A stretch of DNA of 5,359 nt from Thermoplasmatota archaeon. GTDB taxonomy: Archaea > Thermoplasmatota > Thermoplasmata > Thermoplasmatales > Thermoplasmataceae. Location of the stretch: assembly GCA_023489425.1 (NCBI GenBank), contig JAMDCG010000087.1:4561-9919 (forward strand). Direction: 5' to 3'. The translations under genes and the position numbers were made by a program. Every line of letters begins with the position of its first letter. The first letter of the stretch is position 1. The notes under the pieces were generated by a model. The model did no database searches and had not been told where the DNA came from. It saw nothing but the letters and a program-made list of their open reading frames with translations. Positions 1 through 5,359 of the stretch are shown here, piece by piece.

Positions 1-1719
1 GAACTACTTGCAACAGTATGGGCACCTTTTGCAAAAAAAGTTGAGATCAAAATAGATGATCAGAAACTTATGGAATTGAGGAGAAATGACTATGGTATAT
101 GGGAAGGTTCTTCAAGCTTCAGGGAAGAATATAAGGAATACAGCGTAATACTCAATGGAAGAGAAAGATTACCAGATCCTGCTTCAAAGTATCTAGTGAA
201 TGGAGTTTATGGTTATAGCACCATAGTCGATTTAGACTTCAAAAATAATCTGGACACTGGCATTAATATAGATCTCAAGAACGCGGTTATCTATGAATTA
301 CATACAGGTACTTTCAGCGAAAAAGGTAATTTTGCAGGGATCAAGGAAAAACTAGACCATCTTGAAAAACTTGGAATTAATGTAATAGAATTAATGCCAA
401 TAGCGCAGTTTGAGGGAAGAAGAAACTGGGGCTACGACGGTGTGTTCCCTTACGCTGTCCAGAATTCCTATGGCAGTATATCAGAACTGATCAAATTAGT
501 AAAGGATGTCCATTCAAGGGGCATTTCCATAATTCTTGACGTTGTCTATAATCATGCTGGACCAAGAGGAAACGTATTAAATAGTTTTGGACCCTATTTT
601 TCAGATAAATATAAAAGTCCATGGGGAAATGCCATGAACTTTGATGGTCAATGGTCAGATTATGTGAGAAATTTCTATATTCAAAATGCAGTATACTGGC
701 TAGACTTTTTTGGATTTGATGGACTCAGGCTCGATGCAATTCATGGTATTTATGATAATTCCCCAGTACATTTTCTTAAGGAACTCAGGGCAGATGTTAA
801 CAAATATTTTGAGAATAGTAATAAGAAACCAATATTGATCGCAGAAAGTGATGCAAACAATCCACTCACCATATCTAGCATCGACCAGTGTGGCTTTGGA
901 ATGGACGCTCAATGGTGTGACGATTTTCATCACTCTATCCATTCATATCTGACAGGAGAAGGCCAGGGATATTATTCTGACTATGGGCATTCATGGCAAA
1001 TACTGAAGGCCATGGAAAGTGGTTTTGTTTATCGCGGGGAATATTCCATGTTTTTGAAAAGAACAAGGGGTGTGAGAGGTAAACAGATAAGCCCTAGCAA
1101 ATTAATAGTATTCTCTCAAAACCATGATCAGGTAGGAAACCGTAAGAATTCAGATCGTAATGGCAGCTACTACGGAAAAGAAAAATCATTGCTATTTGGG
1201 GCAATATGTCTCTTGTCACCTTATGTTCCTATGATATTCATGGGAGAAGAGTTCTTCTCGAAAGATCATTTCTGGTTCTTCATTGATACAGATGATGCTA
1301 CCTTTGCAGACATTGTTAGAAAGGGAAGAAATGAAGAATTCTCATATTTCACAGGCAATGTAGATATACCAGCACCTAACTCATATGAGGCATTTCACGA
1401 ATCGCAATTAAGCTGGGGAGTTTTGAATAATAATGAGAATCTGGAATATTTGAGAGTTTATCAACAGTTGATAGCCATAAGAAAGAAATATAAACTTGGC
1501 TATGGAGTTAGATTTGAGGCAAAATTGATTGGAGAAGTATTAACTATAAATTATTTCATTGATAAAAATAGTAAATTGTTATGCTTTTTCAATCTTTCAG
1601 GCAAGTCAGTAAATATTAATCACATAAAGGGTGATGTAATTGTGAGCAGTACGGATAATACCTTGTCAAATTCCAAAATTGAGGCATATGGATTCAGGGT
1701 TGTATTTTGTTGTAATTAA
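1..1719 (+). CDS. treZ: Malto-oligosyltrehalose trehalohydrolase (TreZ, GH13), 5'-partial
   Basis: This cytoplasmic enzyme hydrolyses the alpha-1,4 bond next to the trehalosyl end of maltooligosyl-trehalose (the product of TreY) and releases trehalose. The frame is open from base 1, giving 572 residues. The ATG at base 70 is internal, because the sequence before it (LATVWAPFAKKVEIKI) is the normal start of the N-terminal E-set/CBM48-like domain; probably only about ten residues are missing. Numbering from the first codon in the window: N-terminal domain about 1-90, GH13 barrel about 95-490, C-terminal beta domain about 505-572. GH13 motifs are intact: WGYDG 143-147, DVVYNH 180-185, GLRLDAIHG 241-249 with nucleophile D245, IAESD 280-284 with acid/base E282, and QNHDQ 373-377 with D376. 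The stretch WCDDFHHSIH (from W305), followed by LTGEGQGYY, is typical of TreZ and separates it from GlgB and GlgX. No treY or treX is visible; either could lie upstream of the window. Nothing suggests loss of function. Confidence 0.94.
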   Translation, partial: ELLATVWAPFAKKVEIKIDDQKLMELRRNDYGIWEGSSSFREEYKEYSVILNGRERLPDPASKYLVNGVYGYSTIVDLDFKNNLDTGINIDLKNAVIYELHTGTFSEKGNFAGIKEKLDHLEKLGINVIELMPIAQFEGRRNWGYDGVFPYAVQNSYGSISELIKLVKDVHSRGISIILDVVYNHAGPRGNVLNSFGPYFSDKYKSPWGNAMNFDGQWSDYVRNFYIQNAVYWLDFFGFDGLRLDAIHGIYDNSPVHFLKELRADVNKYFENSNKKPILIAESDANNPLTISSIDQCGFGMDAQWCDDFHHSIHSYLTGEGQGYYSDYGHSWQILKAMESGFVYRGEYSMFLKRTRGVRGKQISPSKLIVFSQNHDQVGNRKNSDRNGSYYGKEKSLLFGAICLLSPYVPMIFMGEEFFSKDHFWFFIDTDDATFADIVRKGRNEEFSYFTGNVDIPAPNSYEAFHESQLSWGVLNNNENLEYLRVYQQLIAIRKKYKLGYGVRFEAKLIGEVLTINYFIDKNSKLLCFFNLSGKSVNINHIKGDVIVSSTDNTLSNSKIEAYGFRVVFCCN

Positions 1720-1743
1720 CTCGAGACAGCGAAATCCATTAAG

Positions 1744-1760
1744 TTTTATCTATCATTTCT
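1744..1760 (+). terminator. Possible U-rich transcription terminator of treZ
   Basis: A pyrimidine-rich stretch (TTTTATCTATCATTTCT) begins about 25 bases after the treZ stop, in the 41-base gap between two convergent genes. Archaeal RNA polymerase often terminates at T-rich tracts without a hairpin, and no convincing hairpin is seen here. The T runs are short, so this is a weak call based mostly on position. Confidence 0.25.
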
Positions 1761-2855
1761 TCATAAAATTACGCATTCTCTTGACATTGAGTTGAACGCA
1801 ACACATTTGCTTCCATTAAAGTAATTTGTATCTTCAATTCTGACACCTCCCAGATTCTCAATGTACACTCCAGGTTCTATTGTAAAAACAGAATTTTTCA
1901 GAACTCTGTAATTATTTTTTGGAATTAAGTATGGCTCCTCGTGTACTTCCAGTCCTAGCCCATGACCCAGTCTATGTATAAAGTATTTCCCGTAACCCTT
2001 ACTTTCAATTATGTTTCTTGCGTTGCTATCCATTGCAGCATATGTTGTATCCTCTCCTATCATATTTCTCGTATCTTCATTAGCCTGCTTAACAGTTTCA
2101 TATACGTCAAGCATCTTTTCACCAGGATCACCAAGGAAGAAAGTTCTGGTGCTGTCAGAAGCATAACCTTCATATTTCCCACCATAATCTATAACCACTG
2201 AGTCTCCCAGTTTTGCTTTTGTATTATCCGGAGAATGATGAGGCATTGCAGCATTTTTTCCAAAAGATACAATTGTAGAAAAGGCAACTCTAGACAGTCC
2301 TTGATTGAAAAATTCATTTTCGAGTATCCTTGAGAACTGGATTTCCGTTATTCCAGGAATAAGTTTTTCCAGGGATGCTTCAAGAGATTTTTCAGACCGT
2401 TTGACTGCCTCTCCTATAGCCATCAATTCATTCTCATCCTTCCTGATCCTCAGCTCTGTAAGTATATCATCCTTTAATTGTAACTCTTTCTTTAGAACCC
2501 TGTTCATCTCGTATAAATGAAAGAACTGGAGTCCTCCTTCAACTGCAATATTCTTAAATCTGCTTATCAGTTCACTGGTCATATTATATGGATTATCATC
2601 ATCGTTCCATGATAATATATTTCTTATAGGGGTTTCTTCAATTATCTGTTCCTTCATTAAAGAAGGACAGACGACTGTAAAATTGTCGGCATCTACAATC
2701 AGGAGAGTCAGTCTCTCCATTGATTCAGCTTCCATTCCCGTGAAGTAGGTGAAATTTGCACCCGGAGGAATTAGAAAAGCCTCAACTGAAGCCTCATCCA
2801 TTTTCCTTCTTAGCTTTTCAATTCTGTTCTTAAAAGTAAAATTATCCAGTTTCAT
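1761..2855 (-). CDS. pepQ: M24-family metallopeptidase (Xaa-Pro dipeptidase/aminopeptidase type)
   Basis: A 364-residue protein, close to the size of archaeal prolidases. Residues 1 to about 135 match a creatinase-type N-terminal domain, and about 140-364 form the pita-bread catalytic domain. All five dinuclear metal ligands of the M24 family can be read: D223 (VIDYGG), D234 (SDSTRT), H298 (LGHGLG), E327 (TIEPGV) and E341 (RIED). The usual extra histidines are present at H206 (MPHHSP) and H305 (EVHEEP). It should therefore be an active cytosolic enzyme cleaving Xaa-Pro bonds in short peptides. Sequence alone does not decide dipeptidase (PepQ) versus aminopeptidase P activity, so the symbol is provisional. 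The ATG lies 30 bases after the stop of the upstream metalloprotease gene on the same strand, so the two are probably co-transcribed. Only a weak, distant AGGT (about 15 bases before the ATG) could serve as a ribosome-binding site. An AT-rich CTTATATTA about 40 bases upstream could alternatively be an internal promoter. No signal peptide or membrane segment is apparent. Confidence 0.9.
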   Translation of the reverse strand: MKLDNFTFKNRIEKLRRKMDEASVEAFLIPPGANFTYFTGMEAESMERLTLLIVDADNFTVVCPSLMKEQIIEETPIRNILSWNDDDNPYNMTSELISRFKNIAVEGGLQFFHLYEMNRVLKKELQLKDDILTELRIRKDENELMAIGEAVKRSEKSLEASLEKLIPGITEIQFSRILENEFFNQGLSRVAFSTIVSFGKNAAMPHHSPDNTKAKLGDSVVIDYGGKYEGYASDSTRTFFLGDPGEKMLDVYETVKQANEDTRNMIGEDTTYAAMDSNARNIIESKGYGKYFIHRLGHGLGLEVHEEPYLIPKNNYRVLKNSVFTIEPGVYIENLGGVRIEDTNYFNGSKCVAFNSMSRECVIL

Positions 2856-2885
2856 AATGTGATATAATTAACCTGATATTAGCAA

Positions 2886-3467
2886 TTATGTAATATAAGA
2901 AGTGGCATCAGAGTCAAAATTATTTACAATCTTCATTTTGCTTCCGTCTCCACTGGGTAAGAGAAGAAGGCTGGGATAAAGGTGCCACAGGTCAGAGGCT
3001 CCAATTCTAGCTGCAATATGATCCTCTCCAAAGGTCATCTTTGTTACAAAGGCTGTCATTCTCCTTGCTTCCATCTCATCAACATATCCAACAGAGTGAA
3101 TGTATTCATGTGCAAGAACTGTGAAGAGGAATGAATTAAATTCTTTTGTTGATTGAGTGGCTGAACGCATATACCCAACTATAGTTTCATTGAGAACTAT
3201 ATAATTTCCTCCAAGTTGCCAGTAGGCACCTATGGTGTTTGGGAGGTTTGATAGGGCTAACCCCAAACCAGTTCGTTCTTTCCCTAGAATATTCTTTACG
3301 CTTTTCTTAACAAGTTTGAATATCCTGTTGTAATCGGTTCTTTCAGATTCAAGTATTTGGTCACCGAAGGTGCTTATATGTGGAAACTTATCTCCATTGA
3401 ATGAGAAATTAAGGTCTGAGTGATTATGTTTTATAATATTAGCTACTTCATCAGATAAAAATAACAT
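2886..3467 (-). CDS. Putative HExxH zinc metalloprotease, family not recognised
   Basis: A 193-residue protein that I cannot place in a named family. The key feature is H120-E121-Y-I-H124-S-V-G127-Y-V-D130, a zincin HExxH helix. Its extended form HExxHxxGxxD resembles the metzincin pattern, with Asp in the third-ligand position as in snapalysin-type enzymes; E131 and E133 are alternative third ligands. The motif is preceded by a hydrophobic helix (FNSFLFTVLA), as expected for an active-site helix, and by GGNYIVLNE, which could be the edge strand of the catalytic domain. No obvious signal peptide or transmembrane helix is present, so it is probably cytosolic. The first 69 residues are repeated in a truncated ORF just upstream. 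The start is well supported: GTGATC lies four bases before the ATG. The M24 peptidase gene follows after 30 bases, suggesting a two-peptidase operon. Peptidase activity is inferred from the motif alone; a non-proteolytic zincin fold remains possible. Confidence 0.72.
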   Translation of the reverse strand: MLFLSDEVANIIKHNHSDLNFSFNGDKFPHISTFGDQILESERTDYNRIFKLVKKSVKNILGKERTGLGLALSNLPNTIGAYWQLGGNYIVLNETIVGYMRSATQSTKEFNSFLFTVLAHEYIHSVGYVDEMEARRMTAFVTKMTFGEDHIAARIGASDLWHLYPSLLLLPSGDGSKMKIVNNFDSDATSYIT

Positions 3468-3490
3468 TTTAGATCACTTAAGTTCCATAT
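3262..3490. repeat. 229-bp tandem direct repeat, copy 1 (5' end of intact metalloprotease gene)
   Basis: This unit is followed immediately, with no spacer, by a second copy at a constant offset of 229 bases. The copies differ at three positions only: T3279/C3508, G3399/T3628 and A3433/C3662. The unit spans codons 1 to about 69 of the metalloprotease gene plus 23 bases upstream of its ATG, including the ribosome-binding motif. Identity stops abruptly at both ends (C3261 versus T3490; C3491 versus T3720). No terminal inverted repeats are seen, so this is a local duplication and not a mobile element. Confidence 0.97.
3472..3477 (-). promoter_or_regulatory. Ribosome-binding site of the intact metalloprotease gene
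   Basis: The minus strand reads GTGATC, followed by TAAA and the ATG. GTGATC matches the archaeal Shine-Dalgarno core GGTGATC, complementary to the 16S rRNA 3' end, and the four-base spacing is suitable. It directly follows the TAA stop (3480-3478) of the truncated upstream ORF, so ribosomes finishing that ORF would sit on this site. It is duplicated at 3701-3706. Confidence 0.7.
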
Positions 3491-3696
3491 CCCAAACCAG
3501 TTCGTTCCTTCCCTAGAATATTCTTTACGCTTTTCTTAACAAGTTTGAATATCCTGTTGTAATCGGTTCTTTCAGATTCAAGTATTTGGTCACCGAAGGT
3601 GCTTATATGTGGAAACTTATCTCCATTTAATGAGAAATTAAGGTCTGAGTGATTATGTTTTCTAATATTAGCTACTTCATCAGATAAAAATAACAT
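3478..3696 (-). pseudogene. Truncated duplicate of the metalloprotease N-terminus (72 codons)
   Basis: The ORF reproduces residues 1-69 of the downstream putative metalloprotease with two substitutions (I12R, F23L), then reads YGT and stops because the tandem junction shifts the frame. It lacks the whole HExxH region, so it cannot be a peptidase. It keeps a good start: GTGATC four bases before the ATG, plus the native upstream sequence. It is therefore likely to be transcribed, and may be translated, as the first cistron ahead of the intact gene. Whether the 72-residue product is stable or useful is unknown. The simplest reading is debris of a recent tandem duplication. Alternatives are a small leader ORF that now sets the translation level of the intact gene, or a free N-terminal domain that interacts with the full protein. 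The last two are speculation. Confidence 0.8.
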
Positions 3697-3719
3697 TTTA
3701 GATCACTTAAGTTCCATAT
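3491..3719. repeat. 229-bp tandem direct repeat, copy 2 (truncated 5' end)
   Basis: This is the outer copy of the tandem unit and differs from copy 1 at three bases. In the metalloprotease reading frame these give L instead of F at residue 23, R instead of I at residue 12, and one synonymous AAA/AAG change. Because 229 is not a multiple of three, the reading frame of this copy is shifted relative to copy 1 and terminates just after the junction. The original promoter region presumably lies just outside this copy, beyond 3719. Confidence 0.97.
3701..3706 (-). promoter_or_regulatory. Ribosome-binding site of the truncated copy (ancestral site)
   Basis: GTGATC on the minus strand, four bases before the ATG at 3696, is identical to the site in front of the intact gene because it lies within the duplicated unit. 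By position next to the unduplicated upstream DNA, this is probably the site the metalloprotease gene used before the duplication. Confidence 0.65.
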
Positions 3720-3746
3720 TTATTGAATATTTATTGATTACTATTA

Positions 3747-3756
3747 TTTTTTAAAG
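3747..3756 (-). promoter_or_regulatory. Candidate TATA box for the minus-strand peptidase operon
   Basis: The minus strand reads CTTTAAAAAA about 55 bases before the ATG at 3696. Archaeal initiation about 25 bases downstream would give a leader of roughly 28 bases, enough to hold the ribosome-binding motif. The whole region is very AT-rich, and AATAAATATT nearer the gene (around 3720-3735) is an alternative, so the exact box is uncertain. The intact gene has only 23 bases of duplicated upstream DNA and probably depends on this promoter by read-through. Confidence 0.3.
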
Positions 3757-3806
3757 ATTACGTACGCATTATTCTAAATTTAATTGATATTAAATCTAAA
3801 GTAATG

Positions 3807-3818
3807 TAATATATATAA
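3807..3818 (+). promoter_or_regulatory. Candidate TATA box for the amino acid permease gene
   Basis: TAATATATATAA lies about 50 bases before the permease ATG, preceded by purine-rich TCTAAAG, which could act as a BRE. Initiation about 25 bases downstream (near 3840) would give a leader of about 25 bases with no Shine-Dalgarno match. A leaderless transcript from a box nearer 3830-3840 is the alternative. Together with the minus-strand candidate this makes 3697-3864 a divergent promoter region. Confidence 0.35.
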
Positions 3819-3864
3819 CTTACATATGAATAAAACTTTTGTAATATGATGTCTATAGAATACT

Positions 3865-5359
3865 ATGGAAAATGACACGGGAATAACATCAGGTGATGAT
3901 TATGAAACAACAAAAACAGGCTTAAAAAGAGGAATTACAACCGGTCAGGCAATAATGTTCGGAGTAGGAGGTGCAGTAGGATCGGGAATTTTGTTTGCTG
4001 CTGCTGGAGGTCTAGTCTATGCGGGACCAGCAGATATAATCTCATGGATTATAACGGCAGTTTTCATTGTCCTAGTTACTCTCCCATTTGCAGAATATTC
4101 AGCCATGTTTCCGAGGTCTGGGATAAGTGCAAGGGTTGCATATTATTCGTACGGATCATATGGAGGATTTTTGTCAGGCTGGGCTCTGCTAATATGGGCC
4201 GCTACAATTCCAGCCATTGAGGCTGTGGCTGTATCAACTTATGCATCTTTCTACTTTCCATTCCTGTATAACTCAACTACAGGTGTTCTAACTGGTTACG
4301 GTATATTACTTTCAGTGCTTCTATTGCTGGGATTCTTCTTCCTGAACATGGTAGGAATAGGAAAATTTTCAGCCTTTAATAATATCCTAACATGGGTAAA
4401 AGTAGGAATTGTAGTTGCCTTTATTGTCATATTACCTATATTCATCTTTCATCCAGCCAATTTTACGACTCCAAAATTTGCAACTTCTTTTGGAGGAATA
4501 TTTATAGCAATACCTGCCTCGGGAATTTTATTCTCTTTTGGAGGTTACAGGCAGGTTGCTGATATGGCAGGAGAAGTAAAAAACCCAAAAAAATCTATGC
4601 CTAAAATAATAGGCGCAGTTCTTGCCATACAAAGTCTTCTATACATAGGAATGGCTGTGGTAATGATAGGAGCAGTAAACTTCAAGGGCTTTGGAATCAA
4701 GGCAGGGGACTGGGCACACATTTCAACTCTTGGGTCTCCACTGGCAGATATAATGAAAAGCAACTTATCCTACGTAAGTCCTTCTGTGGCAGGGTTACTT
4801 TCGATCTTAATAATTATATTCTTTGTATTCGCCATATTTTCTCCTGGTGGAACCCTTGGTGTTTATCTTACAGGAGCAAGTAGGATATTGTTTGGATATG
4901 CCGAAGAGGATGCTCTTCCAGAAAAATTGAAATATACTACTAAGCATGGTGCACCGGTGTTCTCTCTGGTAATAATTGTAGTAATGTCAATTATCTTCCT
5001 TTTACCACTACCATCATGGTATGCCCTCGTGAATTTCGTGGTTGTTGCTGCAGTGGCAAATTTCGCTGTAGCCTCATTGAGTTTGCCCGTGCTTAGAAGA
5101 CTATATCCTAATCTGGAGAGACCATTCAAAATACCCTATGCAACATTCTGGTCACTGGTCGCTTTTGTAATAGCTACATACTTGATTTACTGGTCAACCT
5201 ACCCGACAACTCTTTACGCTTTAGGAGCAACACTCGCAGGATCTATTGTTTTTCTATATCAGGCGTATATAAAGAACTTCAAGAACCTTAATCTGTCAAA
5301 TTCCATTTGGATTCCAATATATATAATTGGAATGATCATCCTTTCATATCTTGGGGGAA
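3865..5359 (+). CDS. APC-superfamily amino acid permease, 3'-partial
   Basis: A membrane transporter, probably a proton- or cation-coupled amino acid importer. The frame is open for 498 residues to the window edge with no stop. The start is the first ATG after an in-frame TAG at 3856-3858; no ribosome-binding motif precedes it. A polar N-terminus of about 20 residues is followed by TM1 with the unwound substrate-binding motif GAVGSGI (36-42). About twelve hydrophobic segments can be traced, near 28-50, 57-77, 102-128, 144-162, 176-195, 208-226, 247-270, 306-328, 365-382, 387-409, 426-443 and 449-466, with a possible thirteenth at 481-497. Family signatures are FSFGGYRQ followed by AGEVKNPKKSMPK (about 223-247, TM6 and its following loop), SRILFGYAEEDALPEKL after TM8 (339-355) and ERPFKIPYATF before TM11 (418-428). 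Substrate specificity cannot be read. The gene is divergent from the peptidase pair, which would fit uptake of peptide-derived amino acids, but this is only contextual. If complete it probably needs only a short C-terminal tail or one or two more helices. Confidence 0.9.
   Translation, partial: MENDTGITSGDDYETTKTGLKRGITTGQAIMFGVGGAVGSGILFAAAGGLVYAGPADIISWIITAVFIVLVTLPFAEYSAMFPRSGISARVAYYSYGSYGGFLSGWALLIWAATIPAIEAVAVSTYASFYFPFLYNSTTGVLTGYGILLSVLLLLGFFFLNMVGIGKFSAFNNILTWVKVGIVVAFIVILPIFIFHPANFTTPKFATSFGGIFIAIPASGILFSFGGYRQVADMAGEVKNPKKSMPKIIGAVLAIQSLLYIGMAVVMIGAVNFKGFGIKAGDWAHISTLGSPLADIMKSNLSYVSPSVAGLLSILIIIFFVFAIFSPGGTLGVYLTGASRILFGYAEEDALPEKLKYTTKHGAPVFSLVIIVVMSIIFLLPLPSWYALVNFVVVAAVANFAVASLSLPVLRRLYPNLERPFKIPYATFWSLVAFVIATYLIYWSTYPTTLYALGATLAGSIVFLYQAYIKNFKNLNLSNSIWIPIYIIGMIILSYLGG

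Noticed and set aside
70..72. ATG at 70 as the start of treZ
   Set aside because: The frame is open back to base 1, and the 23 residues before this ATG read as the normal beginning of the TreZ N-terminal domain, so the true start lies outside the window.
700..942. Antisense open frame inside treZ (minus strand)
   Set aside because: It lies wholly within the conserved GH13 coding sequence and its translation has no recognisable domain; it is a shadow of treZ.
1962..2520. Two plus-strand open frames (1962-2201 and 2305-2520) opposite the M24 gene
   Set aside because: They overlap the conserved M24 coding region and have low-complexity, Ser/Ile/Phe-rich translations typical of antisense frames.
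3478..3696. A simple frameshift splitting one metalloprotease gene into two ORFs
   Set aside because: The downstream ORF is complete with its own start and ribosome-binding site, and repeats the same N-terminal sequence. Removing a frameshift would not join the parts into a normal protein.
3262..3719. The repeat as an insertion sequence, MITE or CRISPR array
   Set aside because: There are only two abutting copies, made of coding sequence from the adjacent gene. No terminal inverted repeats, target-site duplication or spacers are present.
3757..3768. CGTACG palindrome in the divergent intergenic region as an operator
   Set aside because: The symmetric part is only six bases long, with no second copy or extended dyad in the window, so there is not enough to support a regulator site.
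4545..5129. Minus-strand open frames (4545-4763 and 4863-5129) opposite the permease
   Set aside because: The plus strand here carries clear APC-family motifs and an unbroken frame; the minus frames show no domain and no start signals.

Overview
The window is AT-rich archaeal DNA, most likely from a Thermoplasmata-type euryarchaeon (Thermoplasmatales relatives such as Ferroplasma, Picrophilus or Cuniculiplasma). The basis is a TreZ resembling crenarchaeal and thermoacidophile enzymes, heavy use of AGA/AGG arginine codons, and one gene start carrying a GTGATC ribosome-binding motif while another has none and looks leaderless or nearly so. The genus cannot be fixed from this sequence.

Layout. 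Bases 1-1719 (+) are a trehalose-releasing GH13 enzyme, TreZ, missing only a few N-terminal residues at the window edge. A 41-base gap separates it from a convergent minus-strand pair. First in transcription order is a small HExxH putative metalloprotease of unrecognised family (3467 to 2886), followed 30 bases later by an M24 prolidase-type peptidase (2855 to 1761). Immediately upstream of the small protease gene its own 5' end is repeated: a 229-base unit occurs twice, head to tail with no spacer (3262-3490 and 3491-3719, three differences). The outer copy encodes only the first 69 residues and then stops. After a 168-base divergent intergenic region with candidate TATA boxes for both directions, an APC-superfamily amino acid permease (3865 onward, +) runs off the right edge.

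How the genes fit. TreZ belongs to trehalose synthesis from maltodextrin/glycogen; its usual partner TreY is not in the window. The two peptidases and the amino acid transporter are consistent with peptide and amino acid scavenging, but that link is inferred from proximity.

The most unusual structure is the tandem 5'-end duplication. It leaves an intact metalloprotease ORF but places a 72-codon truncated ORF in front of it. The stop codon of that ORF directly abuts the ribosome-binding motif of the full gene, so the duplication may have turned an ordinary start into a reinitiation-coupled one.
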